Shown here in pieces: positions 14,773 to 25,174 of a stretch of DNA of 64,000 nt. This DNA comes from DAMCAP01 sp032059445 (GTDB lineage Bacteria > Bacillota > Clostridia > Oscillospirales > Ruminococcaceae). The notes below the pieces were generated by a model that saw nothing but the letters and a program-made list of their open reading frames with translations, was not told the origin of the DNA and did no database searches. Positions within the stretch are counted from its first letter, which is position 1, and the number at the start of each line of letters is the position of its first letter. The stretch spans positions 1 through 64,000 of the forward strand of contig DAMCAP010000008.1 of NCBI GenBank assembly GCA_032059445.1, given 5' to 3'. A program made the position numbers and the translations under genes.

Positions 14773-16116
14773 CTACTTAATCAGCGCAGCACCAGTTTGA
14801 TAGTATTGCTCCATAATTTCCTTAGGCACCATATTGCCGCCTGTAGCCCATACTAGATGATGGGCATTGCTCATTGCAAGATTGTTACGGGAGATATATG
14901 CCTTGCAAGCATTATCAAGGGTCACATGTACAGGCCCTTGCATACCTGCCAGAGCGCTAGGCTCCAGATAAATCCCCTCACAATCCGCTAGCTTGGTGAG
15001 CAGCTGATACAACCGCTCGTCGGTAATGGTATAAAGCCCCGTCAAAAAGGGCTCCATAATTCTGCCTACAAAGCTAGACGCACGACCAACGGCTAGACCA
15101 TCGGCAGCAGTTTTGTTATCAATGCCAAAATCCTGTACCGAAACCTGATCATGATATCCTGTATAGATGCCCAGCAGCATACAAGGCGAATGCGTAGGCT
15201 CAGCAAATATACAGTGGACACTGTCGCCAAACACCTGCTTTAAGCCAAAGGCTACTCCGCCAGGGCCACCGCCCACACCACATGGTAGGTATACAAATAA
15301 CGGATGTTTCTCATCTACAGTCACATTCATTTCTGCCAGCTGCTTTTTCACTCGCAGAGCAGATACCGCATATCCCATAAACAAAGTCTTGGAGTTTTCG
15401 TCATCCACAAAGTGACAATAAGGGTCTGCCGCAGCCTGCTTTCTTCCCTCGTCTACAGCCTTACTATAATCATCGGCATACTCAATTACTTCCACGCCCT
15501 TAGAGCGAAGCATATCTTTCTTCCACTGTCTGGCATCAGCCGACATATGTACCGTTGCTTTAAAGCCGAGCTTTGCAGCCATTATTCCAATGCTTAAGCC
15601 TAGATTACCTGTAGAGCCTACCGCAATGGAGTAACCGCTAAAGAATTTACGATACTCATCGCTATCCAGTATCTTATAATCAGCGGTTAAGGAGAGCTTT
15701 CCAGCTTCTACTGCGATTCTCTCAGCCAGAGCTAGCACCTCATAGATGCCACCACGTGCTTTAATCGACCCCGAGATGGGTAGGTGGCTGTCACATTTGA
15801 GCAGTAAGTTTCCATGTATGTTACAAGCATTGTCCGCTTCCAATACTGCCTTCATTTTAGAGATCTCCCGAATGGGGGATTCGATAAGCCCTCCAGCTTC
15901 TTTGGTCTCTGGGAACACCGAAGCAATATAGGGTGCAAATCTCTGAAGACGGTCCGAAGCCTCCTGTATATCTTCCATGGTTACACTACATGAGGCAATT
16001 GCTTGGGCAGAAGGAACCTGCTTAGTATTGATCCAAAAGGTTTCTCTAAGGTCAATTAGCTCCTGTAGAGCTGGGTACTCATCACACCATTGATCCATTG
16101 TCTTATTTAAAACCAT
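14773..16116 (-). CDS. dsdA: D-serine ammonia-lyase (D-serine dehydratase)
   Basis: 447 aa, standard DsdA length. A pyridoxal-phosphate enzyme converting D-serine to pyruvate and ammonia. The PLP lysine lies in SGSIKARGG (about residue 120), the PLP-phosphate loop is GSTGNLGLS, and VHMSADARQWKKD and PCGVGGGPGGV are DsdA hallmarks. No adjacent LysR-type dsdC regulator or transporter, so its control is different from E. coli. D-serine may come from peptidoglycan turnover or the gut. Confidence 0.96.
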   Translation of the reverse strand: MVLNKTMDQWCDEYPALQELIDLRETFWINTKQVPSAQAIASCSVTMEDIQEASDRLQRFAPYIASVFPETKEAGGLIESPIREISKMKAVLEADNACNIHGNLLLKCDSHLPISGSIKARGGIYEVLALAERIAVEAGKLSLTADYKILDSDEYRKFFSGYSIAVGSTGNLGLSIGIMAAKLGFKATVHMSADARQWKKDMLRSKGVEVIEYADDYSKAVDEGRKQAAADPYCHFVDDENSKTLFMGYAVSALRVKKQLAEMNVTVDEKHPLFVYLPCGVGGGPGGVAFGLKQVFGDSVHCIFAEPTHSPCMLLGIYTGYHDQVSVQDFGIDNKTAADGLAVGRASSFVGRIMEPFLTGLYTITDERLYQLLTKLADCEGIYLEPSALAGMQGPVHVTLDNACKAYISRNNLAMSNAHHLVWATGGNMVPKEIMEQYYQTGAALIK

Positions 16117-16234
16117 TTTAATCTCCTATCTTTTTGCTAATGTAATCAGTATAGCAGATGATCAAACAAATGAAAAGATGTTTTACACCAAAACAATCAT
16201 CTAAAATACACCTTGAAAACTTCACCATAAAGAA

Positions 16235-16275
16235 GCCAGCCGCCTGCAACATTAAGATGTACAGACGGCTGGCAC
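16235..16275 (-). terminator. tyrS terminator
   Basis: Eight-base-pair stem GCCAGCCG / CGGCTGGC with a long loop, followed on the minus strand by TTCTTTA, about 20 bases after the tyrS stop. Confidence 0.8.
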
Positions 16276-16293
16276 TATAAATTTACAAATTGA

Positions 16294-17535
16294 TTATGCT
16301 AAGGTCAGCTTATGAAATACTTTTTTGCCCTTCTTGATAATGACAAAGCCCTTATCAAAATCCTTGCGCTCGAGATTATAAGAAGCATCCTCTACCTTGA
16401 TATCGTCTACTGCGACACCGCCCTGTGTAATCAAGCGGCGTATCTCACCCTTGGAGCTACCAAGGCCAGCTAGGAGCATCGCATCGATCAATGGTATGCT
16501 ACCGTCAATCAGGTCGGCTTCGCTCAGCGCTGTAGTAGGCATGTTTTCGTCATTGGCACCGCCTTCAAACAAAGCCTTTGCTGATGCCAATGCAGCTTCT
16601 GCATCTTCTTGTGAATGCACCAGCTTAGTAAGCTCATAGGCGAGGATTTCCTTTGCCTTATTGAGCTGGCTACCCTGCCAGTTTTTCTCCATCTCCTCGA
16701 TCTCTTCAATCGGCACAAAGGTAAGCATCTTGAGGAACTTAATGACATCAGCATCCTCAACATTTCTCCAGTACTGGAAGAACTCATAAGGAGGGGTTTT
16801 TTCTCTGTCAAGCCAGATAGCGCCCTTTTCGGTTTTGCCCATCTTTTTTCCTTCGCTATTGGTCAGCAGAGTAAAGGTCATCCCGCAGACTTCCTTATGC
16901 TCTACACGTCTTACCAAATCAACACCGCCAAGTATATTGGACCATTGATCATCTCCGCCCAGCTGCATAGTACAATTGAGGCTCTTAAAGAGATGCAGGA
17001 AGTCGTAGCTCTGCATAATCATGTAATTAAACTCTAGGAAGGATAGCCCGTTGCTAGTAGCCATTCTTGACTTAAAGCACTCCGCTGCCAGCATACGATT
17101 GACAGTAAAATGCACACCGATATCCCGAAGCAGCTCGATGTAATTTAGCTTCATCAGCCAGTCTCCGTTACGGACTACATGGCTTTTTCCCTCGGTAAAG
17201 TCTACGAATTTTGCCATCTGCTTTGCAAAGCAATCGGCGTTGTGGTTAATCTGCTCCACTGTCAGCATCTTGCGCATATCGGTCTTGCCGCTTGGGTCTC
17301 CTACCATGGTTGTACCTGTACCCAGCAACACTACTGGCACATGGCCGGCTAGCTGTAGCCTACGCATGATCATCAGCTGCAAAAAGTGCCCTACATGCAG
17401 GCTATCTGCTGTAGCGTCATAACCAACATAAAAGGTCACCTGCTCATTATTTAATCTCTCCTCGATCAGCTCAGGGTTAGTAGACTGGGCGATGAGGCCT
17501 CTTCTTTGGAGCTCTTGAAATACAGTCATCGTCAT
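16294..17535 (-). CDS. tyrS: Tyrosyl-tRNA synthetase
   Basis: Start placed at ATG 17535 (MTMTVFQ), just after AAAGGAAAG; the longer frame reaches into the T-box terminator and is not real. 413 aa. Class I signatures: HVGH variant in DSLHVGHFL, KMGKTEKG as the KMSKS loop, and a C-terminal S4 RNA-binding domain (about residues 345-410). Charges tRNA-Tyr. Its expression is governed by the T-box leader immediately upstream. Confidence 0.97.
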   Translation of the reverse strand: MTMTVFQELQRRGLIAQSTNPELIEERLNNEQVTFYVGYDATADSLHVGHFLQLMIMRRLQLAGHVPVVLLGTGTTMVGDPSGKTDMRKMLTVEQINHNADCFAKQMAKFVDFTEGKSHVVRNGDWLMKLNYIELLRDIGVHFTVNRMLAAECFKSRMATSNGLSFLEFNYMIMQSYDFLHLFKSLNCTMQLGGDDQWSNILGGVDLVRRVEHKEVCGMTFTLLTNSEGKKMGKTEKGAIWLDREKTPPYEFFQYWRNVEDADVIKFLKMLTFVPIEEIEEMEKNWQGSQLNKAKEILAYELTKLVHSQEDAEAALASAKALFEGGANDENMPTTALSEADLIDGSIPLIDAMLLAGLGSSKGEIRRLITQGGVAVDDIKVEDASYNLERKDFDKGFVIIKKGKKVFHKLTLA

Positions 17536-17550
17536 CTTTCCTTTCAAAAA

Positions 17551-17850
17551 AAATAAGTCCTCTGCTCCCAATGGGAACAGAGGACGTTTGTGTAAACGTG
17601 GTACCACCTCTATTTACCAGCATAGCTGGCCTCACGGGCGCTATTACGCCCTGCACGATTACGGGTGCACCCGACAGCCACTACTTGCATAGGCGTTGGC
17701 AACTGTAGCTCGAGGAGGTAATTCGTCATATAGGCTCATACCCTTTTACACCGACCAAGGGCTCTCTATCATGAGGGGCTATATACTACTGATTCCTGTC
17801 ATAGCATTTAAAAGCATTATATACTTCTCTCTTATCTTTGTCAAGGGCGC
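17551..17850 (-). promoter_or_regulatory. Tyrosine T-box leader of tyrS
   Basis: Read on the minus strand: AGAGAG and GGTCGGTG of the stem I distal region, a GAATTAC specifier segment with TAC (17720-17718) as the tyrosine codon, the T-box antiterminator AGGTGGTACCACG (17598-17610 region), then a terminator stem GTCCTCTG / CAGAGGAC (17557-17585) with a T-run. Uncharged tRNA-Tyr pairs with the specifier and the T-box bulge and lets transcription continue. The family is well established; the specifier choice is inference. Confidence 0.9.
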
Positions 17851-17916
17851 AAATATTATTCATCAGTATATTGCCTCTATTGTGATCTGTAAAAATACAG
17901 ATGGCTCTTGCTTCTT

Positions 17917-19591
17917 TTATACTGCATTGCCTGCTAAAGATAGCATCTCTTTTGCCGTATCTAGCGCAAGCTCGGTGATTGTTTCACCCGAGTTGATACG
18001 AGCGATCTCCCGCACACGATCCTGAGCCGACAAAGGAGTAATTTGCGTATAGGTACGTTCCTCATACACCTGCTTATCAATCAGCAGGTGATGCTCCCCG
18101 TATACCGCCACTTGAGATAAATGGGTAACGCAGAGCACTTGGTGATTGGCTGCCGCCTGCTTTAATTTTGCACCGATTTTTTGCGCTGCTCTACCACTGA
18201 CACCGGTATCGACCTCATCAAAGATCAGCGTGCCGATTTCTTCATTGCCAGAGGTAACCGTTTTGATTGCCAACATGATTCGAGAGATTTCTCCACCAGA
18301 GGCAATTTTGCTCATTGGCTTTGGCTCCTCGCCTTTGTTGGTAGAGATCAAGAATTCGATCTCATCAGCACCGCTGCTCGATAACTCTTTGGAGGTTATC
18401 GAAACCACTAGGCGCACTGATTTCATATCAAGGTCTTCTAACTGCTCCTCGATAGCCGCAGCCAGCTTGTCTCCCCAACTACGGCGCATCTTGCTAAGGT
18501 GTGCCGCCATTTCCATACAAGCTTTGTAGAGCTCATCTTTTCGCTTTTGCAACGCCTCTAGCTTTGCATCGGCAAAAGTAATATCCTCCAGCTCTTCCTG
18601 TGCTTTTTTGAGGTATGTAAGGATTTCTTCTTCTGTGCTACCATACTTTTTCTTGAGCCGATAGATGGTATCCAGCCGCATCTCTATTGCATCGAGCTCA
18701 TGGGGGTCATACTCTAGCTCTTCGAGCGCACTGCGTACGCCAGAGCTAGTATCCTCCAGCTCATAGCGGTACTCACTGAGTTTCTCCGATATTGCCGCAA
18801 ACTTACCCATAAAGCGTGCCGCTTTTGATAGACTGTCGGNNNNNNNNNNCGACCAGCTCCACTGCCCCTAGCTGATTGTCGCCGCCCTCCAGCATCTCTA
18901 GTGCAGTGCTCAAGCTCTCGGCGAGCTTCGATGCATTTTTGATTACTGTCCGCCTTGCGCTGAGCTCCTGCTCCTCACCTACTTCAAGTTGGGCTTCTTC
19001 TATCTCTTTAATCTGATAGGAGAGTAGATCGATTTTGTGGGCTTTCGCTTTTTCGTCGGTCGAGATCCGCTCAATTTGCTCTTGTGTATCTCGATATTGC
19101 TTATAGACTTTGGCGTATTCCTCTAATGAGGGAGCAAGATCACCAAACTCATCGATAATCTTGCGATGGCTCTCGGTATTGTAGAGCATATGATTATCCT
19201 GCTGCCCGTGGATATTGACCAAGCGCTCGCCAATCTGCTTTAAAATCGCCACCGTTGCAGGCTTGCCATTAATACGGCAGGTATTGGAGCTGGCGGTGAT
19301 GTCACGAGATATGAGCAGCTCACCATCTTCCTCCACTTCAAAGCCGCATTCTCTGATAAACTCCGCTGTGCTGTGGGGTATATCACAAAACACCGCTGAA
19401 ATGCTAGCTTTGCTCTCTCCTGCTCGAATAAGATCTTTGTTTGTACGCTCGCCCAATATAGCCCCGATTGCACCAATCAAAATTGACTTACCTGCACCGG
19501 TTTCACCTGTAAATACATTTAACCCTTTGGTAAGGCGAATATCTGCTTTTTGGATAACTGCAATATTCTGTATATAGAGCTGGCTTAACAT
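17917..19591 (-). CDS. recN: DNA repair ATPase RecN, interrupted by an assembly gap
   Basis: SMC-like double-strand-break repair protein. Start MLSQLYIQNIAVI at 19591 with AAAGGAG upstream. Walker A GETGAGKS, a coiled-coil middle, and in the second half the ABC signature SGGEISRIMLAIK, Walker B TLIFDEVDTGVSG, and CVTHLSQVA. A 10-N gap at 18840-18849 shifts the frame; the two halves are otherwise intact. The upstream argR frame runs into this gene without a stop codon. Confidence 0.95.
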
Positions 19592-20059
19592 ACAAACACT
19601 CCTTTGCTTAATCAAGAGTTTGTTGAGTCTTTCTGTCATATTCCCTGCCGAAGCAGCATCTTTTGTAATGATCAAGAAGGTATCATCTCCTGCTAGAGAG
19701 CCTACTACATCCTCTAATCCTGCACTATCTAGTGCAGCACAAGCCGCATTGGCCATCCCTGTATAGCATCGTACCACTACAATATTCTGCGCATGGTTTA
19801 CGCTAATAATTGACTCCATAAAGATGGTGGCAAACTTCTCAGACATGCTTACATTGGTGTGGGTGGGTTGGCTTACATACCGAAACCCTCCGTCGTTTGT
19901 CCTTACCTTGACAATATTGAGCTCCTGTATATCTCTGGAGATGGTTGCCTGTGCCACATGATATCCTTCATTGCGAAGAGCTTCAGTGATTCCCTCTTGC
20001 GTGTCGATTTTATGTGCAGCTATAAGCTCCAGTATTTTAGCCTGACGCTTCGTCTTCAT
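19592..20059 (-). CDS. argR: Arginine repressor ArgR, in frame with recN (no stop codon)
   Basis: N-terminal winged helix (MKTKRQAKILELI, ATISRDIQEL) and C-terminal arginine-binding trimer domain (GDDTFLII). Family proteins end near residue 150, at the equivalent of ERLNKLL, but here no stop codon follows: the frame continues LIKQRSVC and then directly into the recN start Met. recN keeps its own AAAGGAG ribosome site. Either a true ArgR-RecN fusion or one lost/misread base; a one-base shift would give TGA or TAA at that spot. ArgR controls arginine genes with arginine as corepressor. Confidence 0.9.
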
Positions 20060-20067
20060 ATTGTACG

Positions 20068-20935
20068 CTATCTCCTCTTTTGCAGTTTCTGATTGAGTAT
20101 TAAATAAAAATCATTATTGCTAAAGGTTATAAATTTTGAATGCTTCTGGGCTTTGCTGATCTCAACATAGCCACCGCTGTCAATCGTTGCGATATTGCTG
20201 CCATCGATATTAATATATACATGGTCGTCGTTATTGATCATCCTTGATCTGGCTGTAATCACCTCATTGGGAGAGATAATCACAGAGCGATCATACAAAG
20301 AATGAGGGCAGATGGGCGTCATCAGGATAATATCAACCGAAGGGTCGACGATAGGGCNNNNNNNNNNGGCCACCAGCCGACAACGAATAGGCTGTAGAGC
20401 CGGTTGGCGTAGCAAAAATAATGCCGTCAGCACGGTATTCTCCAATCAGGTTGCCCCCCGATGAGATCTCCAGATCTACGATCTTACCGAGATGCCCTCT
20501 TGAAATTACTACATCATTTACAGCATAGAAAGACTGGCAAGACTCTTCGCTATATACATTACAGCTTAAGATCATCCGCTCGCTGATGTCATAATCTCCG
20601 GTAAACAATCTTGCTATAGGGCTTAGATTCGTAGCCTCAATCTGTGAAAGGAAGCCCAACCGCCCAGCATTTACGCCGATAATCGGCTTATCGAGTTCCA
20701 GCGCCATAATTGCGCAATGGAAGATTGTACCGTCCCCCCCGACGGGGATGATAATATCACAGTCATTTAGAAGCTCTGGCATCGACCCAACTCTACCAAC
20801 AAAGCCCTTGACCATAGGTGCAGTATCAAGGCTAAGCATAGCTGTACCGCCGAGACTATCGATCATTCGAGAGAGCTCTACAGTTGCCGTGATAGCAGTA
20901 TCTCTGCCAAGATTGGGTACAATTAGCAGATTCAT
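20068..20935 (-). CDS. nadK: NAD kinase, interrupted by an assembly gap
   Basis: Phosphorylates NAD to NADP. The catalytic GGDGT (in IIPVGGDGTIFH) and the nucleotide-binding NDVVI and ATPTGSTAYSLSAGG motifs are visible; the C-terminal half carries the ICPHSL segment. The 10-N run at 20358-20367 falls right after SAGG and shifts the frame. The gene is in the conserved xseA-to-recN cluster order (nadK-argR-recN) of Clostridia and starts at MNLLIV with CTAAGAAAGGGAGC upstream. Confidence 0.95.
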
Positions 20936-20987
20936 TTTACGCTCCCTTTCTTAGGCAGCAAGCCAAAATATCAGTATGTGTTTATAA

Positions 20988-21785
20988 TTATAGCACACCA
21001 TGGGCTTGATCTACCACGGTATTTACATCTATCTCCGACATCATCTGAGCAGCAGCCTCTTTACACAGCAACAGAAGGTACTCTATATTGCCTTCAGGTC
21101 CTTTTATCGGTGAAAAGCTTAATCCCTTTACAGCAAATCCAAACTCCTGAGAGAATCCGATCGCCTTATGGATGACTTCTTTGTGGGTTTCGGGGTCTCT
21201 TACCACACCTTTTTTCCCGACTTTTTCTCTGCCCGCCTCAAACTGTGGCTTTACAAGGCACACAACAAGTCCATGATCTTTGAGCAGTGAAAATGCAGCA
21301 GGCAGCACTTTGGATAGAGAAATAAAGCTTACATCAATGCTAATAAGGTCGATCTTTTCGCTGACTTCATCTCCACTGAGATTTCGTACATTGGTACGCT
21401 CATAGTTAATGACTCTTTCATCCGTGCGCAGACTCCAAGCAAGCTGCCCATAGCCTACATCAAAGGCATAAACCTTTTTAGCGCCATTTTGTAGCATGCA
21501 ATCGGTGAAGCCTCCTGTTGATGCGCCGAAGTCACAGCAAACATACCCTTCAAGGTTTAATCTAAAGGCAGCAATCGCTTTTTCGAGCTTTAAGCCGCCA
21601 CGACTCACATATTTAAGCGTTTCGCCTCTTACCTCTACGATGTCTTCTTCTGATACTTCTATGCCAGCCTTATCAGCCTTTTGATTGTTGACATATACAA
21701 TACCCGACATGATGATAGACTTTGCCTTATCTCTGCCGGTCACTAGATTTTTTTCCACAAGCAGGATATCTAATCGTTTTTTCAA
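20988..21785 (-). CDS. tlyA: TlyA-family rRNA methyltransferase
   Basis: 265 aa: N-terminal S4 RNA-binding domain (about residues 3-63, LDILLVEKNLVTGRDKAK) plus an FtsJ/RrmJ-type SAM methyltransferase domain (DFGASTGGFTD, about 83-93). The family 2'-O-methylates rRNA cytidines in the small and large subunits. Its start overlaps the stop of dxs by 4 nt, consistent with coupled translation in an xseB-ispA-dxs-tlyA-nadK cluster. Confidence 0.9.
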   Translation of the reverse strand: MKKRLDILLVEKNLVTGRDKAKSIIMSGIVYVNNQKADKAGIEVSEEDIVEVRGETLKYVSRGGLKLEKAIAAFRLNLEGYVCCDFGASTGGFTDCMLQNGAKKVYAFDVGYGQLAWSLRTDERVINYERTNVRNLSGDEVSEKIDLISIDVSFISLSKVLPAAFSLLKDHGLVVCLVKPQFEAGREKVGKKGVVRDPETHKEVIHKAIGFSQEFGFAVKGLSFSPIKGPEGNIEYLLLLCKEAAAQMMSEIDVNTVVDQAHGVL

Positions 21786-23641
21786 ATCTGCTCAACCTCA
21801 TTTACAAGTGATGCTATGCCAATATCATCAAGCCCTAGCTGCTTTAAGATACTATCTACGCTTCCCTGTGGTATAAAATTCTCAATAGCTCTGATCTTAA
21901 CTCGCCCTATATATCCTTTTAAGCACAGCTGAGTAGCAAACTGCATGGATATAGAGCCATTTAAAATGCCCTCTTCAACCAGAATAACATTTTGGTATCC
22001 CATTGCAGCAAGTACTGCACTATCGTCAATAGGTAATATACGATTGAGCTTAATCACGCCACAACCGACCCTCTCGCCCACCTTGGCAGCAGCTGCAAAG
22101 GTACGTCCATAGGTAACAATTACAGTACGGTTATCTTTCGCAGCAAAATGATCGTAGGTAGCAGAAGTGATCGTATATCCTTCGGCGATCACCGGCTGTG
22201 CTCCTCTGGGGTAGCGGATGGCAACGGGGCCGGAGTGCTCATATAAACCGCTATAAAGCTGTGTACGTAGCTCCTCATAGGTAGCGGGAGAATATACCGT
22301 CATGCCGGGGATTGTGGATAAAAAGGCTGCATCAAAGATACCTTGATGGGTTTCACCATCACTGCCTACGATCCCTGCTCGGTCAATGGCCAGCAAAATA
22401 TTTCTTGGCTCTATGCTTGCATCATGGATCAGCTGATCATAGCTGCGCTGTAAAAAGGTAGAATACACAGCAAAAACTGCTTTACACCCTCCCGCAGCTA
22501 AGCCGGCCGCAAAGGTAACGGCATATCCTTCAGCGATGCCCACATCAAAAAATCGCCCTTGTCGCTTAAAGCGTTTAGCAAAGGGTGTCAAGCCTGTGGA
22601 GCTTTCCATAGCAGCGGTTATTGCACAGATGGAGGCGTCTTTTTCAGCTAGTCTGGTAAGTTCTAACCCAAACTGGGCAGAAAATGAATCGCTGTCTTCA
22701 TCTGCGGTTTCGATACCCTTTTGAGGGTCAAAGGTAGAAACACCGTGGTATTTACCAGAGTATTTCTCAGCAGGAAGATAGCCCTTCCCCTTAGTAGTCT
22801 TGATATGGAGCAGCACTGGTCTTTGGGAGAGCTTTGCTTGCTCTAGCACATCACTGAGAGATTTGATGCTGTGCCCATCTACAGGGCCGAAATAATCAAA
22901 GCCAAACTGCTCAAAAAAAGTATCAGGATACATCATCTGCTTCGCAGCAGATTTAAGCTTGGAAGCCATATTCCTGATATCCTTACCCACCACAGGGATG
23001 CTGCTTAGAGTCACATCGGTCATATTCTTAATCTTAAAGTATCTTGGGCTTGAGCGCAATACCGCAAGATGGCGCGCTAGCGCTCCTACACTCTTCGATA
23101 TCGACATATCGTTATCATTTAAGATCACGATCAGATTGCTCTTGCTCTTACCTGCATTGTTAATTGCTTCATAGATCAGTCCACCCGTCATGGCACCGTC
23201 GCCTACTACTGCAACTACATGGTCTTTTTTCCCTGTTACCTGTAAAGCAGACTTTATGCCATAAGCAGCAGCAATCGAAGTACTGGCATGGCCCGATATA
23301 AAGCTATCATAGCTGCTCTCTACACTTTTGGGGAAGCCAGATATACCACCAGGAAGGCGGATGCTGGCAAAGCTGTCTTTCCGATCGGTCAGTAGCTTGT
23401 AAGCATAACACTGATGCCCCACATCCCACACAATCTTATCATTGGGCAGATCAAAGCACTTAAGCAAGGCAATGGTAAGCTCAACGGTACCGAGATTTGG
23501 CGATAGATGCCCACCATTTTTTGATACTACATCAATGATCTCTTGTCTGACGTCCCTTGCCAAAATATCGAGCTGCGTATAATTTAAAGATTGAATCATC
23601 TTTGGATTGGTGATTAAAGATAAGATTTTCTTTTGAACCAT
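21782..23641 (-). CDS. dxs: 1-Deoxy-D-xylulose-5-phosphate synthase
   Basis: 619 aa, the usual length. Condenses pyruvate and glyceraldehyde-3-phosphate in the first step of the MEP isoprenoid route. Visible: the GHQCYAYKLLTDR region, the thiamine-diphosphate motif GDGAMTGGLIYEAINNAG (about residues 149-165), the catalytic-glutamate region in the pyrimidine-binding domain, and the GSDGETHQGIFD loop. In the same cluster as ispA, so precursor supply and chain elongation are co-transcribed. Confidence 0.97.
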   Translation of the reverse strand: MVQKKILSLITNPKMIQSLNYTQLDILARDVRQEIIDVVSKNGGHLSPNLGTVELTIALLKCFDLPNDKIVWDVGHQCYAYKLLTDRKDSFASIRLPGGISGFPKSVESSYDSFISGHASTSIAAAYGIKSALQVTGKKDHVVAVVGDGAMTGGLIYEAINNAGKSKSNLIVILNDNDMSISKSVGALARHLAVLRSSPRYFKIKNMTDVTLSSIPVVGKDIRNMASKLKSAAKQMMYPDTFFEQFGFDYFGPVDGHSIKSLSDVLEQAKLSQRPVLLHIKTTKGKGYLPAEKYSGKYHGVSTFDPQKGIETADEDSDSFSAQFGLELTRLAEKDASICAITAAMESSTGLTPFAKRFKRQGRFFDVGIAEGYAVTFAAGLAAGGCKAVFAVYSTFLQRSYDQLIHDASIEPRNILLAIDRAGIVGSDGETHQGIFDAAFLSTIPGMTVYSPATYEELRTQLYSGLYEHSGPVAIRYPRGAQPVIAEGYTITSATYDHFAAKDNRTVIVTYGRTFAAAAKVGERVGCGVIKLNRILPIDDSAVLAAMGYQNVILVEEGILNGSISMQFATQLCLKGYIGRVKIRAIENFIPQGSVDSILKQLGLDDIGIASLVNEVEQI

Positions 23642-23701
23642 AAACTCACCTCTACTGTTTCGCGTATTCTGATCAACCTAGCTGTATCAGAAAACAACTT
23701 A

Positions 23702-24232
23702 TCAAAACTGATAAAGCACCGCTATCAAAATCCCCAATAAAGCTCCTCCAAGTACCTCCATCGGCGTATGCCCCAGATACTCTTTTAGCCTTTGGTGCTC
23801 AAGTTTGGGATCCTCGACTTGATCGTCTTCATCATTGGCCTCAACTGTATCGTCCATATCGTCAAAAAACAATGACTGCCTAAACATGTCCGAAAAATCA
23901 TTGAAGCTAAACATCATTTTATTAATCACCTTAGCCTGCTCACCAGCAGCACGGCGTACACCCATAGCATCATACATGACAATCCCTGCAAAGGCCAAAG
24001 CCATAGCAAATAATGCCGACCTAAACCCTTCCTGTCGGGCGATGCCGATGGTCAGGGATACAACCAATGCAGAATGAGCACTGGGCATTCCGCCTGCGCC
24101 TACAAGCCGCTCAAAGCTGAGCTTCTTCGTAAGGATCCAATTGATGATAGTTTTTAAGACCTGTGCAGCTGCCCAAGCAAAAAAGCACAGGTTTACAAGA
24201 TCATTGCTGGTCAATGCCTGCAAAGCCGACAT
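23702..24232 (-). CDS. DUF212 membrane protein (YuiD-like divergent PAP2 family)
   Basis: 176 aa with about three hydrophobic segments and the conserved GAGGMPSAHSALV signature, plus YDAMGVRRAAGEQAK. DUF212 proteins are divergent PAP2-type phosphatases; in the B. subtilis relative the substrate is unknown, and an undecaprenyl/isoprenoid diphosphate role fits its place between dxs and ispA. Odd feature: an acidic stretch (DDMDDTVEANDEDDQVEDPK) in the middle, before the second conserved block HTPMEVLGGALLG. Confidence 0.85.
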   Translation of the reverse strand: MSALQALTSNDLVNLCFFAWAAAQVLKTIINWILTKKLSFERLVGAGGMPSAHSALVVSLTIGIARQEGFRSALFAMALAFAGIVMYDAMGVRRAAGEQAKVINKMMFSFNDFSDMFRQSLFFDDMDDTVEANDEDDQVEDPKLEHQRLKEYLGHTPMEVLGGALLGILIAVLYQF

Positions 24233-24279
24233 CTTTACCTCCTATTACCGTTATACGGCCTGATATCGAGAGCGCTGTT

Positions 24280-25173
24280 TTAGCTTTTACGGCTTGCAAG
24301 CATCTCTGTCAACTGCATAATGAAGTCATCCTTAAGGGCAAGAGCGTTTAAGATCTCTTTTGCATCAGCAAAGAGTTGTTTACACATCCTCTGTGCTTCT
24401 TCGATCCCTAAGAGAGTGACATAGGTTGTTTTATGATTTTGCGCATCAGAGCCGGTATTTTTCCCCAGAGATGCAGCATCTCCGGTCACATCTAAAATAT
24501 CGTCTGTGATCTGGAAAGCAAGGCCGATTTTACCCGCATAAGTATCAAGCTGCTCCAGTGTATGCTGGTCACAGCCCGAAAGAACTCCGCCGATCAGCAC
24601 AGAAGCTCTGATCAATGCGCCAGTCTTAAGGCGGTGCAAAAGGGTCAACTGCTCTATCGTAAGCTGCGTGCCTTCGCTAGTTATATCGATGGTCTGGCCG
24701 CCAATCATCCCGTGGGCGCCAGCTGCTGAGGATAGAAGCTGCACGACCTCTAGTGCCTTTTGCGCTCCAATACGCTGGACATACTCCGAAGAAGAAATCA
24801 CCTCAAAGGCTTTGGTCAGTAGAGCATCACCAGCCAGTAAAGCTACCGCCTCACCATATCGAATGTGGCAGGTGGGCTTACCACGCCGTAGCTCATCGTC
24901 ATCCATACAGGGCAGATCATCATGTATCAGAGAATATGCGTGCACCATTTCGATAGCACAAGCAGCATTGAGCGCGTCTTCCAAATTTCCGCCAAGAGAG
25001 TCGCAAAACTTCAAAGCCAAAAGCGCTCTTATCCGCTTACCGCCACCTAGCAGGCTATAGCGCATGGCATCCATCGTAATGCCATGGGGAAGGGCCTTAT
25101 CGTAATCGGTTAAAGCGTCGAGCCTCTCTTCGATCTGCGTTACATATGCTTTCAACTGTATAGCGAAATCCAT
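24280..25173 (-). CDS. ispA: Polyprenyl (geranylgeranyl/farnesyl) diphosphate synthase
   Basis: 297 aa. Trans-isoprenyl diphosphate synthase with both aspartate-rich metal motifs: DDLPCMDDDELRRG (FARM, about residue 85) and DDILDVTGD (SARM, about 219). The KRIRALLALK and GQ motifs are intact. Builds the C15-C20 chain used for quinone-like and undecaprenyl precursors. Two nt from xseB: typical xseA-xseB-ispA-dxs cluster of Firmicutes. Confidence 0.95.
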   Translation of the reverse strand: MDFAIQLKAYVTQIEERLDALTDYDKALPHGITMDAMRYSLLGGGKRIRALLALKFCDSLGGNLEDALNAACAIEMVHAYSLIHDDLPCMDDDELRRGKPTCHIRYGEAVALLAGDALLTKAFEVISSSEYVQRIGAQKALEVVQLLSSAAGAHGMIGGQTIDITSEGTQLTIEQLTLLHRLKTGALIRASVLIGGVLSGCDQHTLEQLDTYAGKIGLAFQITDDILDVTGDAASLGKNTGSDAQNHKTTYVTLLGIEEAQRMCKQLFADAKEILNALALKDDFIMQLTEMLASRKS

Positions 25174-25174
25174 A

